The notes beneath the pieces were generated by a model, which saw nothing but the letters and a program-made list of their open reading frames with translations, made no database searches and was not told the DNA's origin. A program made the translations under genes and the position numbers. Of a stretch of DNA of 64,000 bases, positions 15,527 to 24,339 are shown piece after piece (positions within the stretch are counted from its first letter, which is position 1; each line of letters opens with the position of its first letter). The DNA is from Streptomyces sp. T12 (GTDB lineage: Bacteria; Actinomycetota; Actinomycetes; Streptomycetales; Streptomycetaceae). The DNA is taken from contig NZ_CP117866.1 in NCBI RefSeq assembly GCF_028736035.1, positions 620,001 through 684,000 on the forward strand, read 5' to 3'.

Positions 15527-18500
15527 ATGGGGCGCCCCGAACTACCGGTCGATGCGGCGGCCGGTCCCGTGCAGCGACTCGCCCACGATCTTCGGGAACT
15601 GCGCCGCTCGGCGGGTGGAGTGTCGTACCGGGCCATGGCGAAGAAGGCCGGCTTCTCGGTGACGACCCTGGCGAAAGCGGCGAGCGGCGAGCGGCTGCCG
15701 TCGTTGGCCGTGCTCCGGGCGTACGTCCAGGCATGCGGCGTCGACCCCGTTCCGTGGGAGGCACGGTGGGCGGAGGCCGAGGCGCTGGCCGGGGAGGAGA
15801 GGCAGGAGGATGCCGACGCCGCACCGCCCTACCTTGGCCTCGCGCGCTTCGAGCCGGACGACCGTGAGCTGTTCTTCGGCCGGGACCGACTGATCGACGA
15901 GCTGAGCGAGCTGGGGTACGGGTCCCCGTTCGCCGTCGTGTTCGGGGCGTCCGGCAGCGGCAAATCCTCCCTGCTGCGGGCCGGTCTGATCCCCCTGCTG
16001 CGGGAGAAGATCGCGCAGCAGGGACGTACGGCGGTGCTTCGCATCCTCACTCCGGGAGCCCGGCCCGCCACCACCTACGGACATCTGCTGACGCCGACGG
16101 CCGACGAGCCGGAGAGCTGGGTGGTGGTGGATCAGTTCGAGGAGGTCTTCACCCTCTGCCGCGAACGCGCCGAGCGGGACCGCTTCCTCGACCTTCTGCT
16201 CGCCGCGCGCGACCCGGGAAGCCGACTGCGCGTGCTCATAGCCGTACGGTCCGACTTCTATGCGCGGTGCGCCGAGCACCCGCGACTGGCGGAGGCACTG
16301 CACGGGAGCGGGCTCCTGGTCAGGCCGATGACCGCCGACGAACTGCGCGAGGCGGTGATCGGTCCCGCGCAGGCGGCCGGGCTCATCGTGGAGCGGACCC
16401 TGACCGCACGGATCGTCGAGGACGTGCTCGACGAGCCCGGCGGACTGCCGATGCTGTCCCACGCCCTGTTGGAGACCTGGCGGCGGCGCAAGGGACGGAT
16501 GCTGACCCTGGCCGCGTACGAAGCGGCCGGCGGGGTACGCGGCGCGATCGCGGCCAGCGCCGAGGAGGCGTACGGGGAACTCTCACCGGCGCAGGCGCAC
16601 GCTGCCCGGCACCTGCTCCTGCGGATGGTGGAGCCCGGCCAGGGCAACGCCGACACGCGCCGCCCGCTGAGCTGGGAGGAAATGGCCGGGTGGGAGGACC
16701 CCGAAGTGCGGGCCGTCGCCGGGCGGTTGACCCGGGCCCGGCTGCTGACCACCGACGACGACGGAGTGCAGCTCGCCCACGAGGCACTCATCACCTGCTG
16801 GCCGCGGCTGCGCGAGTGGATCGACGCGGACCGGGAGCGGCTGCGCCACCACCGGCAGCTGACCGACGCCGCCCGCACCTGGCTGGAGCACGACCGCGAC
16901 CCGGGCACGCTCTACCGGGGCACCCGCCTGGCGCGGGCCGAGGAGCTGTTCGCGGGCGACGACCGCGGCTACGACGGTCTGACGTCCGAGGAGACGGCCT
17001 TCCTGGTCACCGCGGCGGAGCAGCGGGCGACGGAGGAGCGGGCCGCCACCCGGGCCCGGCGCCGCAGCCGCACGCTCACGGCCTCGCTCTGTGCCGTGCT
17101 GGCGGTGGCCCTGGTCGTCGGCCTGACCGCCGTACGACTGCGTCAGGACAGCGAGAAGCAGACCACCGACACGGCTGCCCGCCGGGTGGCCGCGGTCGCC
17201 GAGGCGCTGCGTACCACCGACCCGCGCACAGCGATGCTGCTCGGCGTCGCCGCATGGCGCATTTCTCCGCTTCCGGAGTCCCGCCGCGCCCTGCTGGGCG
17301 CGCTGGCCCAGCCCGAACTGGGCAACTTCACCGACCCGGCTCCCGGTGACGAACCGAACCGGTACCTCGACAGCTCCGGGCGCACTCTGCTCAGCATCGG
17401 CGACAACACCTGGCGGACGTGGGATGTGGGCACCCACCGCCGTATCGCCTCGGGGCCGGTACCTCACGGGGCGATACTCGGCGCGGGTCCGGGCGGCCGG
17501 GTGCTCGTCATCCAGACCGCCCAGCAGACCCAGCGGCTGTGGGACACCCGAACGAGGCGCTGGATCGGGGGCCCATTGCCGTTCAGGGACACCGTGACCT
17601 TCGGGGCGAGTGGCCGCAATTACCTGGTGAGGAGCCCGGACGACGACCGGGCCGGGCTCTACTCCGTCACCGACGGCCATCTGGTCTTCCGGACCCCGTC
17701 GGCCGGCCGGGGGGAGCTCGCCCACGCGGCGGCCGACGACCGGCTGCTGGCCGTCTGCCCGCCCGGCCGGGCCCCGCAGGTCTGGGACACCTCCACGCGC
17801 AGCGTCCGCTCCGGTGGCTGGACGAGCGCTCGCGGCGTCTGTGGTGACGGCGCCTTCCTGGGCCTCACCGGCGGCCGGCTCCTCGCTCTCGCCGGGGACC
17901 GGGTGCGTGTATGGGACACCGCGTCGGGACGAGAGCTCGCCAACGTCGCCCACCAGGGTGCCGATTCCGCCGTCGTGAGCGCGGACGGCTCGTTTCTGGC
18001 GACCGGCGGCGGCCAGGAGATCCGAGTGTGGCGTCTGCCCAGCGGCGGCGCCCCCGTTTTCCGGCACTCCTTGGACAACGAGACGCTCTCCGATCTCGCC
18101 TGGGACTCCTCACGGCCCCTGCTGCGGTACCTCGAAGGGGGCACGGTCCACACCCTCGACCTCACCACGACGCTCACCCGCGCCTGGCGCACGAGTCCGC
18201 TCACCGGGGTCCGGCTCAGCCCCGACGGCAGGACGCTCGCCACCGCCGAACGTATCGGCGACCGCCACGTCTTCCGGCTGCGGAGCACACGCGACGGCCG
18301 TCTGCTGCGCACCCTGCCGGACCCGTCTCATCCCGCCTTCCGCACCGGCACACCGACGGTCCCCGCGGACGTCACCGAGCCCTTGCTGTCCTTCAGCCCC
18401 GACGGCGGCGTGTTCGCGTACGGAGTCTCCGCCGTCGGCTGGGACACGGTGCCTCAGCGTCTGACGGTGTGGGACGTGGCCGCCGGACGGGCGAAGACCA

Positions 18501-19249
18501 CTGTGGACCTGGCGACGGCGTCCGCGATGGCGCCGGACGCGATCGCCCTGGGACCGGGCGGTCGTACGCTCCTCACCGCACGTCTGACCGACGACGGCAT
18601 CGTCAACGAGACATGGGACACCACGCAGCGGCGAAGGACGGCGCTCCTCCCCGGCCCGGCCGGCCGGCATCTGGCCGTCAGCCGAGACGGCGGGCTCCTC
18701 GTGACCGACAACCGCGTCGTCCGAGCGGGCCGGTCCCACGCCCATGACCTCGTCCAGCACGACGACATCGCAGCCCTCGCCTTCGCTCCCGACGGCTCCG
18801 GCCTGGCGGCCGGCGACAGTACGGGGCGGGTGGCCGTCTGGGACGGCGACCTCCGGCACCGAGCGGGCATCCTGAGGAACGTCTTTCTGGCGCCCGTCGA
18901 TCCGTCCTCCGACTCGGCCGAGACGATCACGGCCCTCGCATTCAGTCCGGACGGCAGCACGCTCGCCGTGGGCGGCGACGCGGGCACCGTCCAACTCTGG
19001 GACATCTCGACCCAGCAACCTCTCGGTCCTTCTCTGCCCAGCGCCGGTGAGAGCGTCGACACGCTCGCCTTCAGCCCGGACAGCACCATGCTGTACGCCG
19101 GCGGCAAGCACGTCCCGCTCCAGCGATACGTCGTGGATCCTGACCGAGCGGTGTCCCTTGTCTGCTCCCGTGCCGGGAACGCGGAGCTGACCCGGGCGCA
19201 GTGGCGCACCTATGTTCCGGACCGTCCGTACATGCGGGTCTGCCCCTGA
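15527..19249 (+). CDS. Large HTH-ATPase-WD40 protein (nSTAND/AAA16-type signalling regulator)
   Basis: 1240 residues from the ATG at 15527 (AGAGG seven bases upstream). Order: an XRE-like HTH (LRELRRSAGGVSYRAMAKKA, ~10-70), the STAND linker YLGLARFEPDDRELFFGRD, Walker A GASGSGKSS (~140), Walker B WVVVDQFEEVF (~198), a winged-helix/helical arm to ~510, one membrane helix (LTASLCAVLAVALVVGLTAV, ~516-535), and a C-terminal beta-propeller with several WD40 blades, the clearest being ALAFSPDGSTLAVGGDAGTV and ALAFAPDGSGLAAG. STAND proteins act as ATP-driven switches: the propeller senses, the ATPase oligomerises. The single membrane helix places the propeller on the far side of the membrane from the HTH. 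Targets are unknown; a conflict or stress response role is inference. Confidence 0.9.
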   Translation: MGRPELPVDAAAGPVQRLAHDLRELRRSAGGVSYRAMAKKAGFSVTTLAKAASGERLPSLAVLRAYVQACGVDPVPWEARWAEAEALAGEERQEDADAAPPYLGLARFEPDDRELFFGRDRLIDELSELGYGSPFAVVFGASGSGKSSLLRAGLIPLLREKIAQQGRTAVLRILTPGARPATTYGHLLTPTADEPESWVVVDQFEEVFTLCRERAERDRFLDLLLAARDPGSRLRVLIAVRSDFYARCAEHPRLAEALHGSGLLVRPMTADELREAVIGPAQAAGLIVERTLTARIVEDVLDEPGGLPMLSHALLETWRRRKGRMLTLAAYEAAGGVRGAIAASAEEAYGELSPAQAHAARHLLLRMVEPGQGNADTRRPLSWEEMAGWEDPEVRAVAGRLTRARLLTTDDDGVQLAHEALITCWPRLREWIDADRERLRHHRQLTDAARTWLEHDRDPGTLYRGTRLARAEELFAGDDRGYDGLTSEETAFLVTAAEQRATEERAATRARRRSRTLTASLCAVLAVALVVGLTAVRLRQDSEKQTTDTAARRVAAVAEALRTTDPRTAMLLGVAAWRISPLPESRRALLGALAQPELGNFTDPAPGDEPNRYLDSSGRTLLSIGDNTWRTWDVGTHRRIASGPVPHGAILGAGPGGRVLVIQTAQQTQRLWDTRTRRWIGGPLPFRDTVTFGASGRNYLVRSPDDDRAGLYSVTDGHLVFRTPSAGRGELAHAAADDRLLAVCPPGRAPQVWDTSTRSVRSGGWTSARGVCGDGAFLGLTGGRLLALAGDRVRVWDTASGRELANVAHQGADSAVVSADGSFLATGGGQEIRVWRLPSGGAPVFRHSLDNETLSDLAWDSSRPLLRYLEGGTVHTLDLTTTLTRAWRTSPLTGVRLSPDGRTLATAERIGDRHVFRLRSTRDGRLLRTLPDPSHPAFRTGTPTVPADVTEPLLSFSPDGGVFAYGVSAVGWDTVPQRLTVWDVAAGRAKTTVDLATASAMAPDAIALGPGGRTLLTARLTDDGIVNETWDTTQRRRTALLPGPAGRHLAVSRDGGLLVTDNRVVRAGRSHAHDLVQHDDIAALAFAPDGSGLAAGDSTGRVAVWDGDLRHRAGILRNVFLAPVDPSSDSAETITALAFSPDGSTLAVGGDAGTVQLWDISTQQPLGPSLPSAGESVDTLAFSPDSTMLYAGGKHVPLQRYVVDPDRAVSLVCSRAGNAELTRAQWRTYVPDRPYMRVCP

Positions 19250-19653
19250 CCGTCTCGGTGGATCATGAAAGTGGCCGGGGCGGCAGTGCGATCCAGCCCC
19301 GGGACTCGCGCCAGTACGGCGCGAACCAGTACCCGCCCGCCTACCTTCCTTGCTGCTTCCGCTGACGTGGTGGTGGCGCCGGCGGTCCTGCCCACCTCCC
19401 ACGGCAGCACGCTCGCCGTGGGCGGCGACGCGGCAGGCTGCTGCCCCGGCCGAGGGGGAAGTCCGGACCAGGGCAGCGACGGGTCGATCGTCAAGGGCCC
19501 GGGAGTTGTCCCTCCAACCATCCAGAGCGTGCGGCGGCGGACGCCTGGTCGCCGGAGCCGAGAACCGTACGCGGGCGCCGGGCAAGCAATCTCCAGGGGC
19601 GTCCCGGTAGAGGCAGAAGCCTCTGACGCCGGCCAGTCCGGAACCGCCCACCG
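19250..19653. other. Intergenic region holding a displaced 33-bp piece of the WD40 gene
   Basis: No gene is recognised. Bases 19401-19433 are identical to 18951-18983 in the last WD40 blades of the upstream gene (encoding GSTLAVGGDA), indicating a broken duplication of the 3' end. The rest shows no similarity by eye. Confidence 0.5.
19401..19433 (+). repeat. 33-bp direct repeat of WD40-coding DNA
   Basis: Identical to 18951-18983. The sequences diverge immediately on both sides, so this is an isolated fragment 450 bases from its parent, likely left by a duplication followed by decay. Confidence 0.75.
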
Positions 19654-19711
19654 AATTGTCTGACCTGGCAAAAGGGACGTGCCAAACAACCTTCCGGTTG
19701 CGAGCGTCGGT
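19654..19711 (+). promoter_or_regulatory. 58-bp conserved upstream element, copy 1 (before carbonic anhydrase pseudogene)
   Basis: Matches 24245-24302 at 49 of 58 positions without gaps. Conserved blocks in order are AATTGTCTG, GGCAAAAGGG, TGCCAAACAACCT and GAGCGTCGGT; the variable bases sit between them. It ends 47 bases before the ATG at 19759. Spacing and block structure suggest a promoter plus leader or operator. The same element in front of two unrelated genes implies common control. Confidence 0.65.
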
Positions 19712-19758
19712 GCGGCAAGGCCGGATTCCGGCACCCTGAGTCACCCGGAGAAGAGCAC

Positions 19759-20617
19759 ATGCCTTCCACCGGCGCGATGACGCTCCCCGAATCGGAAGCG
19801 CCTCAACAGCCGCCGCCGCGACGCCGCACCCGCAAGATCACCGTCGGCGGTCAGTACCCCGCACCCGCAGCGCAGGGCCATACTCACCGGAGGGCCGCTG
19901 GCCTCCGCGCCCCTGATCACCGGACGTTCGTCGAAGACGGCCGACACGAAGGCCTCGGCCGCGACGGCGGGGGCCACGGCGAGCGCCTCGGCATCCGCGA
20001 GTGCGGCCGCAGTCCCGGGCTCCCCCTGGTCGGCGTTCGCGCGGCTGATGGAGGGCAACAAGCGCTGGGTGGACGGCACGCTCCAGCCCCCCGACCGGGA
20101 CCCCGAGCGCCGACAGTTCGTCGCCCCAAGCAGGACCCCTACGGCGTGATCCTGTCCTGCATCGACTCCCAGGTGCCACCGGAGCTCCTCTTCGACACCG
20201 GCCTCGGCGACCTGTTCTTGCTGCGTACAGGCCGCGCCTTCGTGGGACCCCTCGTGACCGGTTCCGTCGAGTACGGCCCCCTGACCTCCGGCACCCCGCT
20301 GATCGTCGTTCTCGGACACCAGCGCTGCGGCGCCATCAAGGCCGCGTACAGGGCGATGAAGGCCGGCGAGATTGCCCGGCAACCTTCAGGCCGTCGCCGA
20401 CGCTCTGAAGCCGGCCTACGACGAGGCACTCAAGGACAAGCACCCCGATCCGGTCGACGCCATGATCCGCATGCACACCAAGAAGACCTCCGCGGCCCTG
20501 CGCTCCAACCAGGACCTCGCCCCCCTCGTGAAGAAGGGCGACCTATCCGTGGTCACCGCCTACCACTCACTCGACACCGGCCGCGTAGAAGTCCTCACCG
20601 GAGCACCCTCCGCCTGA
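19759..20617 (+). pseudogene. Secreted beta-carbonic anhydrase, frameshifted
   Basis: The start MPSTGAMTLPESEAPQQPPP belongs to one frame; the export region (LASAPLITGRSSKTAD) and FARLMEGNKRWVDG are in a second frame; from about 20125 the first frame resumes with KQDPYGVILSCIDSQVPPEL, RAFVGPLVTGSVEYG and LIVVLGHQRCGAIKAA; from about 20372 a third frame gives LPGNLQAVADALKPAYDEAL to LTGAPSA. So at least three indels break the gene. Zinc ligands of a beta-class enzyme are present (Cys and Asp in SCIDS, His and Cys in GHQRCGA), but the usual DSR is DSQ, removing the Arg that pairs with the catalytic Asp. It would have hydrated CO2 outside the membrane. Confidence 0.82.
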
Positions 20618-20790
20618 AGATCGCGAGACCGGGCCCGCGCAAGGCGCCGCCGCCGGCCACCCGGATCGGTCGCCGGCCGTGTCGGGCTCGAACCGATCCC
20701 CGCGGAGCCTGCGCAGAACGCGGGCGGCAGGGCCCGCCTCCGCCGGCTCCGGCCGGCACGGGTGCGGTCGCCTCGCCGAAGGCGAACACA

Positions 20791-22113
20791 GTGACACTGA
20801 CCAGCCACATCACAGGGAATCGGGGGACGCCGCACGTGCGCATCGCCTTCCTGCTGCACAACGCCTACGCGATGGGCGGCACCGTACGGACGACCATGAC
20901 ACTCGCCGACACGCTCGCCGGGCGATACCAGGTGGAACTCGTGTCCGTCTTCCGGCACCGCGAGACACCACAACTGGGGCGGTCGCCGGAGGTACCGCTG
21001 CGGGCCCTGGTGGACCGGCGCAAGGGATCCGAGGACGCGGCGGACCCCCTCGCCCAGCGGGCCGGGGAGGTCTTCCCGAAGGGAGACAGCCGCTCGCACC
21101 TGTACCACCGGCTCGCCGAGCAGCGGGTCATCGACTGGCTGCGGGAGACGGACGCCGACGTCATCGTGGGCACCAGGGCCGGGCTCAACGCGCTGCTGGC
21201 CCGGTTCGGGCCACGACATGCCGTACGCGTCGGCCAGGAGCACCTCACCCACGACAACCACCCGCACCGTCTGCGGACGGAACTCCAGCGCTGGTACGGC
21301 GGTCTCGACGCGCTGGTCACCATGACCGAGGCCGACGCGCGCGACCACCGGCGCGGCATGCGGCTGCCGCGCACCCGGGTGCTGGCCATCCCCAACAGCG
21401 TCCCCGAACCCCCGGTGCCGCCGGCCGACGCGGCGGCCAAGGTCGTCGTCGCGGCGGGACGGCTGGCCCGCGTCAAGCGGTACGAGATGCTGGTCGACGC
21501 GTTCGCCCTGACCGGTGCGGCCTGCCCGGACTGGTCCCTGCGCATCTACGGGGACGGCCCGGAGCGCCCCCGGATAGCCCACCGGATAGCCCACCACGGC
21601 CTGGGTGACCGGGTCTTCCTGATGGGTTCGGTCACGCCCATCGAGGCCGAGTGGGTCAAGGGCTCCATCGCCGCGGTGACCTCCGCGCACGAGTCGTTCG
21701 GAATGACGATCGTGGAGGCCATGCGCTGCGGCCTGCCCGTGGTGAGCACCGACTGCCCCCACGGGCCCGGCGAGATCATCCGCCACGGTGTGGACGGCTG
21801 TCTCGTCCCGCGCGACAGCACCCGGGGCGTGGCCGACGCGCTGCTGGCACTGATGCGGGACGACGGACGGCGTGCGGAGATGGGCAGGGCCGCCCGGGCC
21901 AGTGCGGCGAAACGATTCACCCCGGATGGCATCGCCGACCGCTACGAGCGCCTGTTCAGCACACTGGTGGAGGAGCGGGCCGGGCGCGCCGCTCCTCCAC
22001 CGCCCGGCCCGGCCGACTGGCGCGACCGTGCCACCGTGCTCGCCGCCACGGCAGGCATCCTCGCCCGCGCAGCGGTGCGCCGCGGGCGGCGCAAGCTGGG
22101 CCGGGTCGGATGA
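20791..22113 (+). CDS. GT4-family glycosyltransferase
   Basis: 440 residues if started at the GTG at 20791 (GAAGG eight bases upstream); a GTG at 20836, preceded by GGGGGA, would give a protein starting at VRIAFLLHNAYAMGG and is a real alternative. The two Rossmann halves of a GT-B fold are visible: LLHNAYAMGGTVRTTMTLAD at the N-terminus binding the acceptor side, and the C-terminal nucleotide-sugar motif VVAAGRLARVKRYEML, ESFGMTIVEAMRCGLPVVST, DCPHGPGEIIRHGVDGCLVP with the E-x7-E pair. DCPHGP is typical of transferases working on wall polymers such as teichoic-acid-like glycans, which is inference. Its stop overlaps the next start (ATGA), so it works with the membrane protein that follows. 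Confidence 0.88.
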   Translation: MTLTSHITGNRGTPHVRIAFLLHNAYAMGGTVRTTMTLADTLAGRYQVELVSVFRHRETPQLGRSPEVPLRALVDRRKGSEDAADPLAQRAGEVFPKGDSRSHLYHRLAEQRVIDWLRETDADVIVGTRAGLNALLARFGPRHAVRVGQEHLTHDNHPHRLRTELQRWYGGLDALVTMTEADARDHRRGMRLPRTRVLAIPNSVPEPPVPPADAAAKVVVAAGRLARVKRYEMLVDAFALTGAACPDWSLRIYGDGPERPRIAHRIAHHGLGDRVFLMGSVTPIEAEWVKGSIAAVTSAHESFGMTIVEAMRCGLPVVSTDCPHGPGEIIRHGVDGCLVPRDSTRGVADALLALMRDDGRRAEMGRAARASAAKRFTPDGIADRYERLFSTLVEERAGRAAPPPPGPADWRDRATVLAATAGILARAAVRRGRRKLGRVG

Positions 22114-23507
22114 ACGCGGATCGCACAGTGGCCTCGGCACAGCGGATGCTGTGGATCGTGGTCGCCGGTCTCTGTCTGCTGTCGGCCGTCCTCGTACCGC
22201 TCACACTGCCGCTCGGCTGGGACGAGCTCGTGTACGCCAGCCGCTTCGGGCCGTACGGTCCCGCGACCCCGTTCAGCGCGCCGCGTACCCGCGGGGTCCC
22301 CCTGCTGCTTGCTCCGATCGCCTCCTGGAGCGACTCCACGGTGCTGCTCAGGGTGTGGCTGCTCCTGCTGGCCGGCGGTGCGCTCTGGCTGGGATTCCGG
22401 CCCTGGCTGCGCATCGTGCACCGCCCGGCGACGGTGTGGGTGGCGGCCGGGCTGTACGGCAGCCTGTGGATCACTTTGTTCTACGCCGGTTCCGCGATGC
22501 CGAACCACTACACCGCGATGGGTGCCACCGCCGCGGTGGGCTGTTTCCTCGCGCCGCGTCCCCGGTACGCGGGTGTCGCGGCAGGCCTGGCGGTGGTGAC
22601 CCTGATGCGGCCCAACGACGGTGTGGCCGTCGCCGCGCCGCTGCTCCTGGCCGCCGTACTGATGCCCGCACTGCGCGGCCACGGCCGCCTCCGGGGACGT
22701 CTGTCGGCCGTGGCGGCCGGACTCGTGGCGGGTGCGCTGCCCTGGGTCGTCGAGGCCGAGGGGCGGTTCGGCGGGGTGCGGAACCGGCTCGCGGAGGCCG
22801 ACGAGGTCCAGGGCGGCCTGCGGGCCGTCTTCTCCCTGCGCGCCCATCTCACCGCGCTGGACGGCCCGCTGCTGTGCCGTCCCTGCACGGGCGACACCGT
22901 ATCGCTGCCCGTGACGGAGTGGTGGGTGCTGCTGCCGCTGCTGGTCGGCCTGGGGCTGTGGGCGGAGCGCCGGGCGCGCCGGTCCGCTGCGCCGCTGTGG
23001 CTGTCCGTGGCGGTGGCGGTGGCCACGGCGGCGCCGTATCTCTTCGTTGTCCCCTACGCCGCGCCGCGGTTCCTCCTGCCGGCCTACGCCCTGCTGGCGC
23101 TCCCTGCCGCCGTCGGGCTCCTCGCCGTCGTCCACCGGGCCCGCACCCGCCGTTCACTGCCGACGGCCGCGGTGCTCGCCCTGGCACTCCTCGGGCACTG
23201 GGGCATCCAGATCGGGCTCGTCCACACACATGCGGGCATCCAGCAGCGGGCCCGCGGAGACTGGGTCCGGATCGCCTCCGTGCTGCGCGAGCACGGGGTG
23301 CACCCGCCGTGTGTCCTCGCGGGGAACACTTCGACGATTCCCATCGCCCACACCGCGGGCTGCACTGTCTCGGAGACGGATCCCCCGGCGCACCCCAGTG
23401 CGCTGGTCCTTCGCGAGCGGAAGCCGCCGCGCTGGGCGCGCGACTGGCAACGCTTTCCGGTGCCGGACACCTACAACCCCGGATGGACCGTCGTCGTGCG
23501 TCCATGA
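22110..23507 (+). CDS. Polytopic membrane protein, GT-C glycosyltransferase-like
   Basis: 465 residues overlapping the GT4 gene by four bases. About ten membrane helices are visible (for example IVVAGLCLLSAVLVPLTLPL near the N-terminus and LLPAYALLALPAAVGLLAVV later). The short loop after the first helix has LGWDELVYASRFGPYGP with acidic WDE, the place where GT-C enzymes (PMT/ArnT type) carry their catalytic Asp/Glu, and the C-terminus ends in a small soluble domain. Function as a lipid-phosphosugar-dependent transferase partnering the GT4 enzyme is inference; no close family is named. Confidence 0.75.
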   Translation: MNADRTVASAQRMLWIVVAGLCLLSAVLVPLTLPLGWDELVYASRFGPYGPATPFSAPRTRGVPLLLAPIASWSDSTVLLRVWLLLLAGGALWLGFRPWLRIVHRPATVWVAAGLYGSLWITLFYAGSAMPNHYTAMGATAAVGCFLAPRPRYAGVAAGLAVVTLMRPNDGVAVAAPLLLAAVLMPALRGHGRLRGRLSAVAAGLVAGALPWVVEAEGRFGGVRNRLAEADEVQGGLRAVFSLRAHLTALDGPLLCRPCTGDTVSLPVTEWWVLLPLLVGLGLWAERRARRSAAPLWLSVAVAVATAAPYLFVVPYAAPRFLLPAYALLALPAAVGLLAVVHRARTRRSLPTAAVLALALLGHWGIQIGLVHTHAGIQQRARGDWVRIASVLREHGVHPPCVLAGNTSTIPIAHTAGCTVSETDPPAHPSALVLRERKPPRWARDWQRFPVPDTYNPGWTVVVRP

Positions 23508-23599
23508 CGGCCGACTGCGCGCCTCAGGGCCGGCAGGGCGATACGGCCCCCGAGGTCCACTGCGGCGCCGCCGGCTCCCGAGGCGCCACCGCCCCGGCC

Positions 23600-23960
23600 G
23601 TGTCCTTTGGCCGGCTGATCCCTCTCAGCGTCCACTGGGACGAACTGGACGCGCTCGGCATGCTGCACACTCCCGATACCCGCTACCCGCTACCCGCTAC
23701 CCGCTGCTCGTGGAGCGCGCGTGGCTCGACCTTTGGCAGCAGGACGTTTTCCGCCCCGACGGCAGTGACGCTTTCCACGTGGTCACGGAACTGCGGGTCC
23801 CCTGCGAGGTGCCGGTCACCGGTCCCGGTTCGTACGCCGTCCATCTGTGGCTGGAGCGGCTGGCACCGCCAGTCTGACCTGTGCTTCCGCTGCTGCGGGG
23901 CTGACGGTGGCCCCACCCCCGCCCACGGCGCTCTACGAAGACCAGCCGCTCCAGCGCCGG
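23600..23960 (+). pseudogene. Acyl-CoA thioesterase (hotdog fold), frameshifted
   Basis: VSFGRLIPLSVHWDELDALG then MLH in one frame is the start of a 4HBT-like thioesterase (the Asp of WDELDALGMLH is the catalytic region). Homology continues in another frame as RYPLLVERAWLDLWQQDVF and GSYAVHLWLERL, then shifts again near 23860 (TASLTCAS, CFRCCGADG). A 7-bp tandem repeat sits exactly at the first frame change. A normal gene would be ~150 codons. Not functional as it stands. Confidence 0.65.
23677..23704 (+). repeat. Tandem repeat, four copies of TACCCGC
   Basis: Four perfect 7-bp units. Seven is not divisible by three, so each copy gained or lost shifts the thioesterase frame; gaining one or losing two copies would join the N-terminal and following frames (LHTPDTRYPLLVERAW). 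This is the signature of slipped-strand mutation. Confidence 0.85.
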
Positions 23961-24244
23961 TTCCGGGACTCGGACGCCATCACCGCCCACATCCAGGTGA
24001 GCCCTGCGACGTGGGAGACGACCGGACGGATCCTCCTGGGGCGCTTAAGGAAACGTGCGCGGGGCGAGCGCGCGGGGCGAGGGCTTCGGCCCCGGCGCGA
24101 AGAGGCGGGCGGGGCGTCGAGCAGGTTGCCGGGCAGCCGCCGTACGCCGGTGGCGTCCTGCACCAGCGTGTCGCCCGCAAGGTAGAGGCGTGGAGCGACG
24201 ACAGCGTTACGTCCGGACAAGTAATGTGGAACTAGATCCTCCGG

Positions 24245-24302
24245 AATTGTCTGCGGCGGCAAAAGGGGCCTGCCAAACAACCTCCCGGCTGTGAGCGTCG
24301 GT
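24245..24302 (+). promoter_or_regulatory. 58-bp conserved upstream element, copy 2 (before RIP gene)
   Basis: Ungapped match to 19654-19711 (49/58). It ends 37 bases before the RIP start at 24340, close to the 47-base spacing of copy 1. Conserved blocks AATTGTCTG, GGCAAAAGGG, TGCCAAACAACCT and GAGCGTCGGT. Likely a shared promoter/operator; no inverted repeat long enough for a riboswitch or terminator is evident. Confidence 0.65.
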
Positions 24303-24339
24303 CGTGACATCGCTGCACGTCGAACAACCGGAGCACACC

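Noticed and set aside
16583..18067. Long minus-strand frame opposite the WD40 gene
   Set aside because: Shadow of the plus-strand coding frame, with no start signal or domain.
23677..23704. Active phase-variable thioesterase
   Set aside because: A second frameshift lies downstream of the repeat, so copy-number change alone would not restore the gene.
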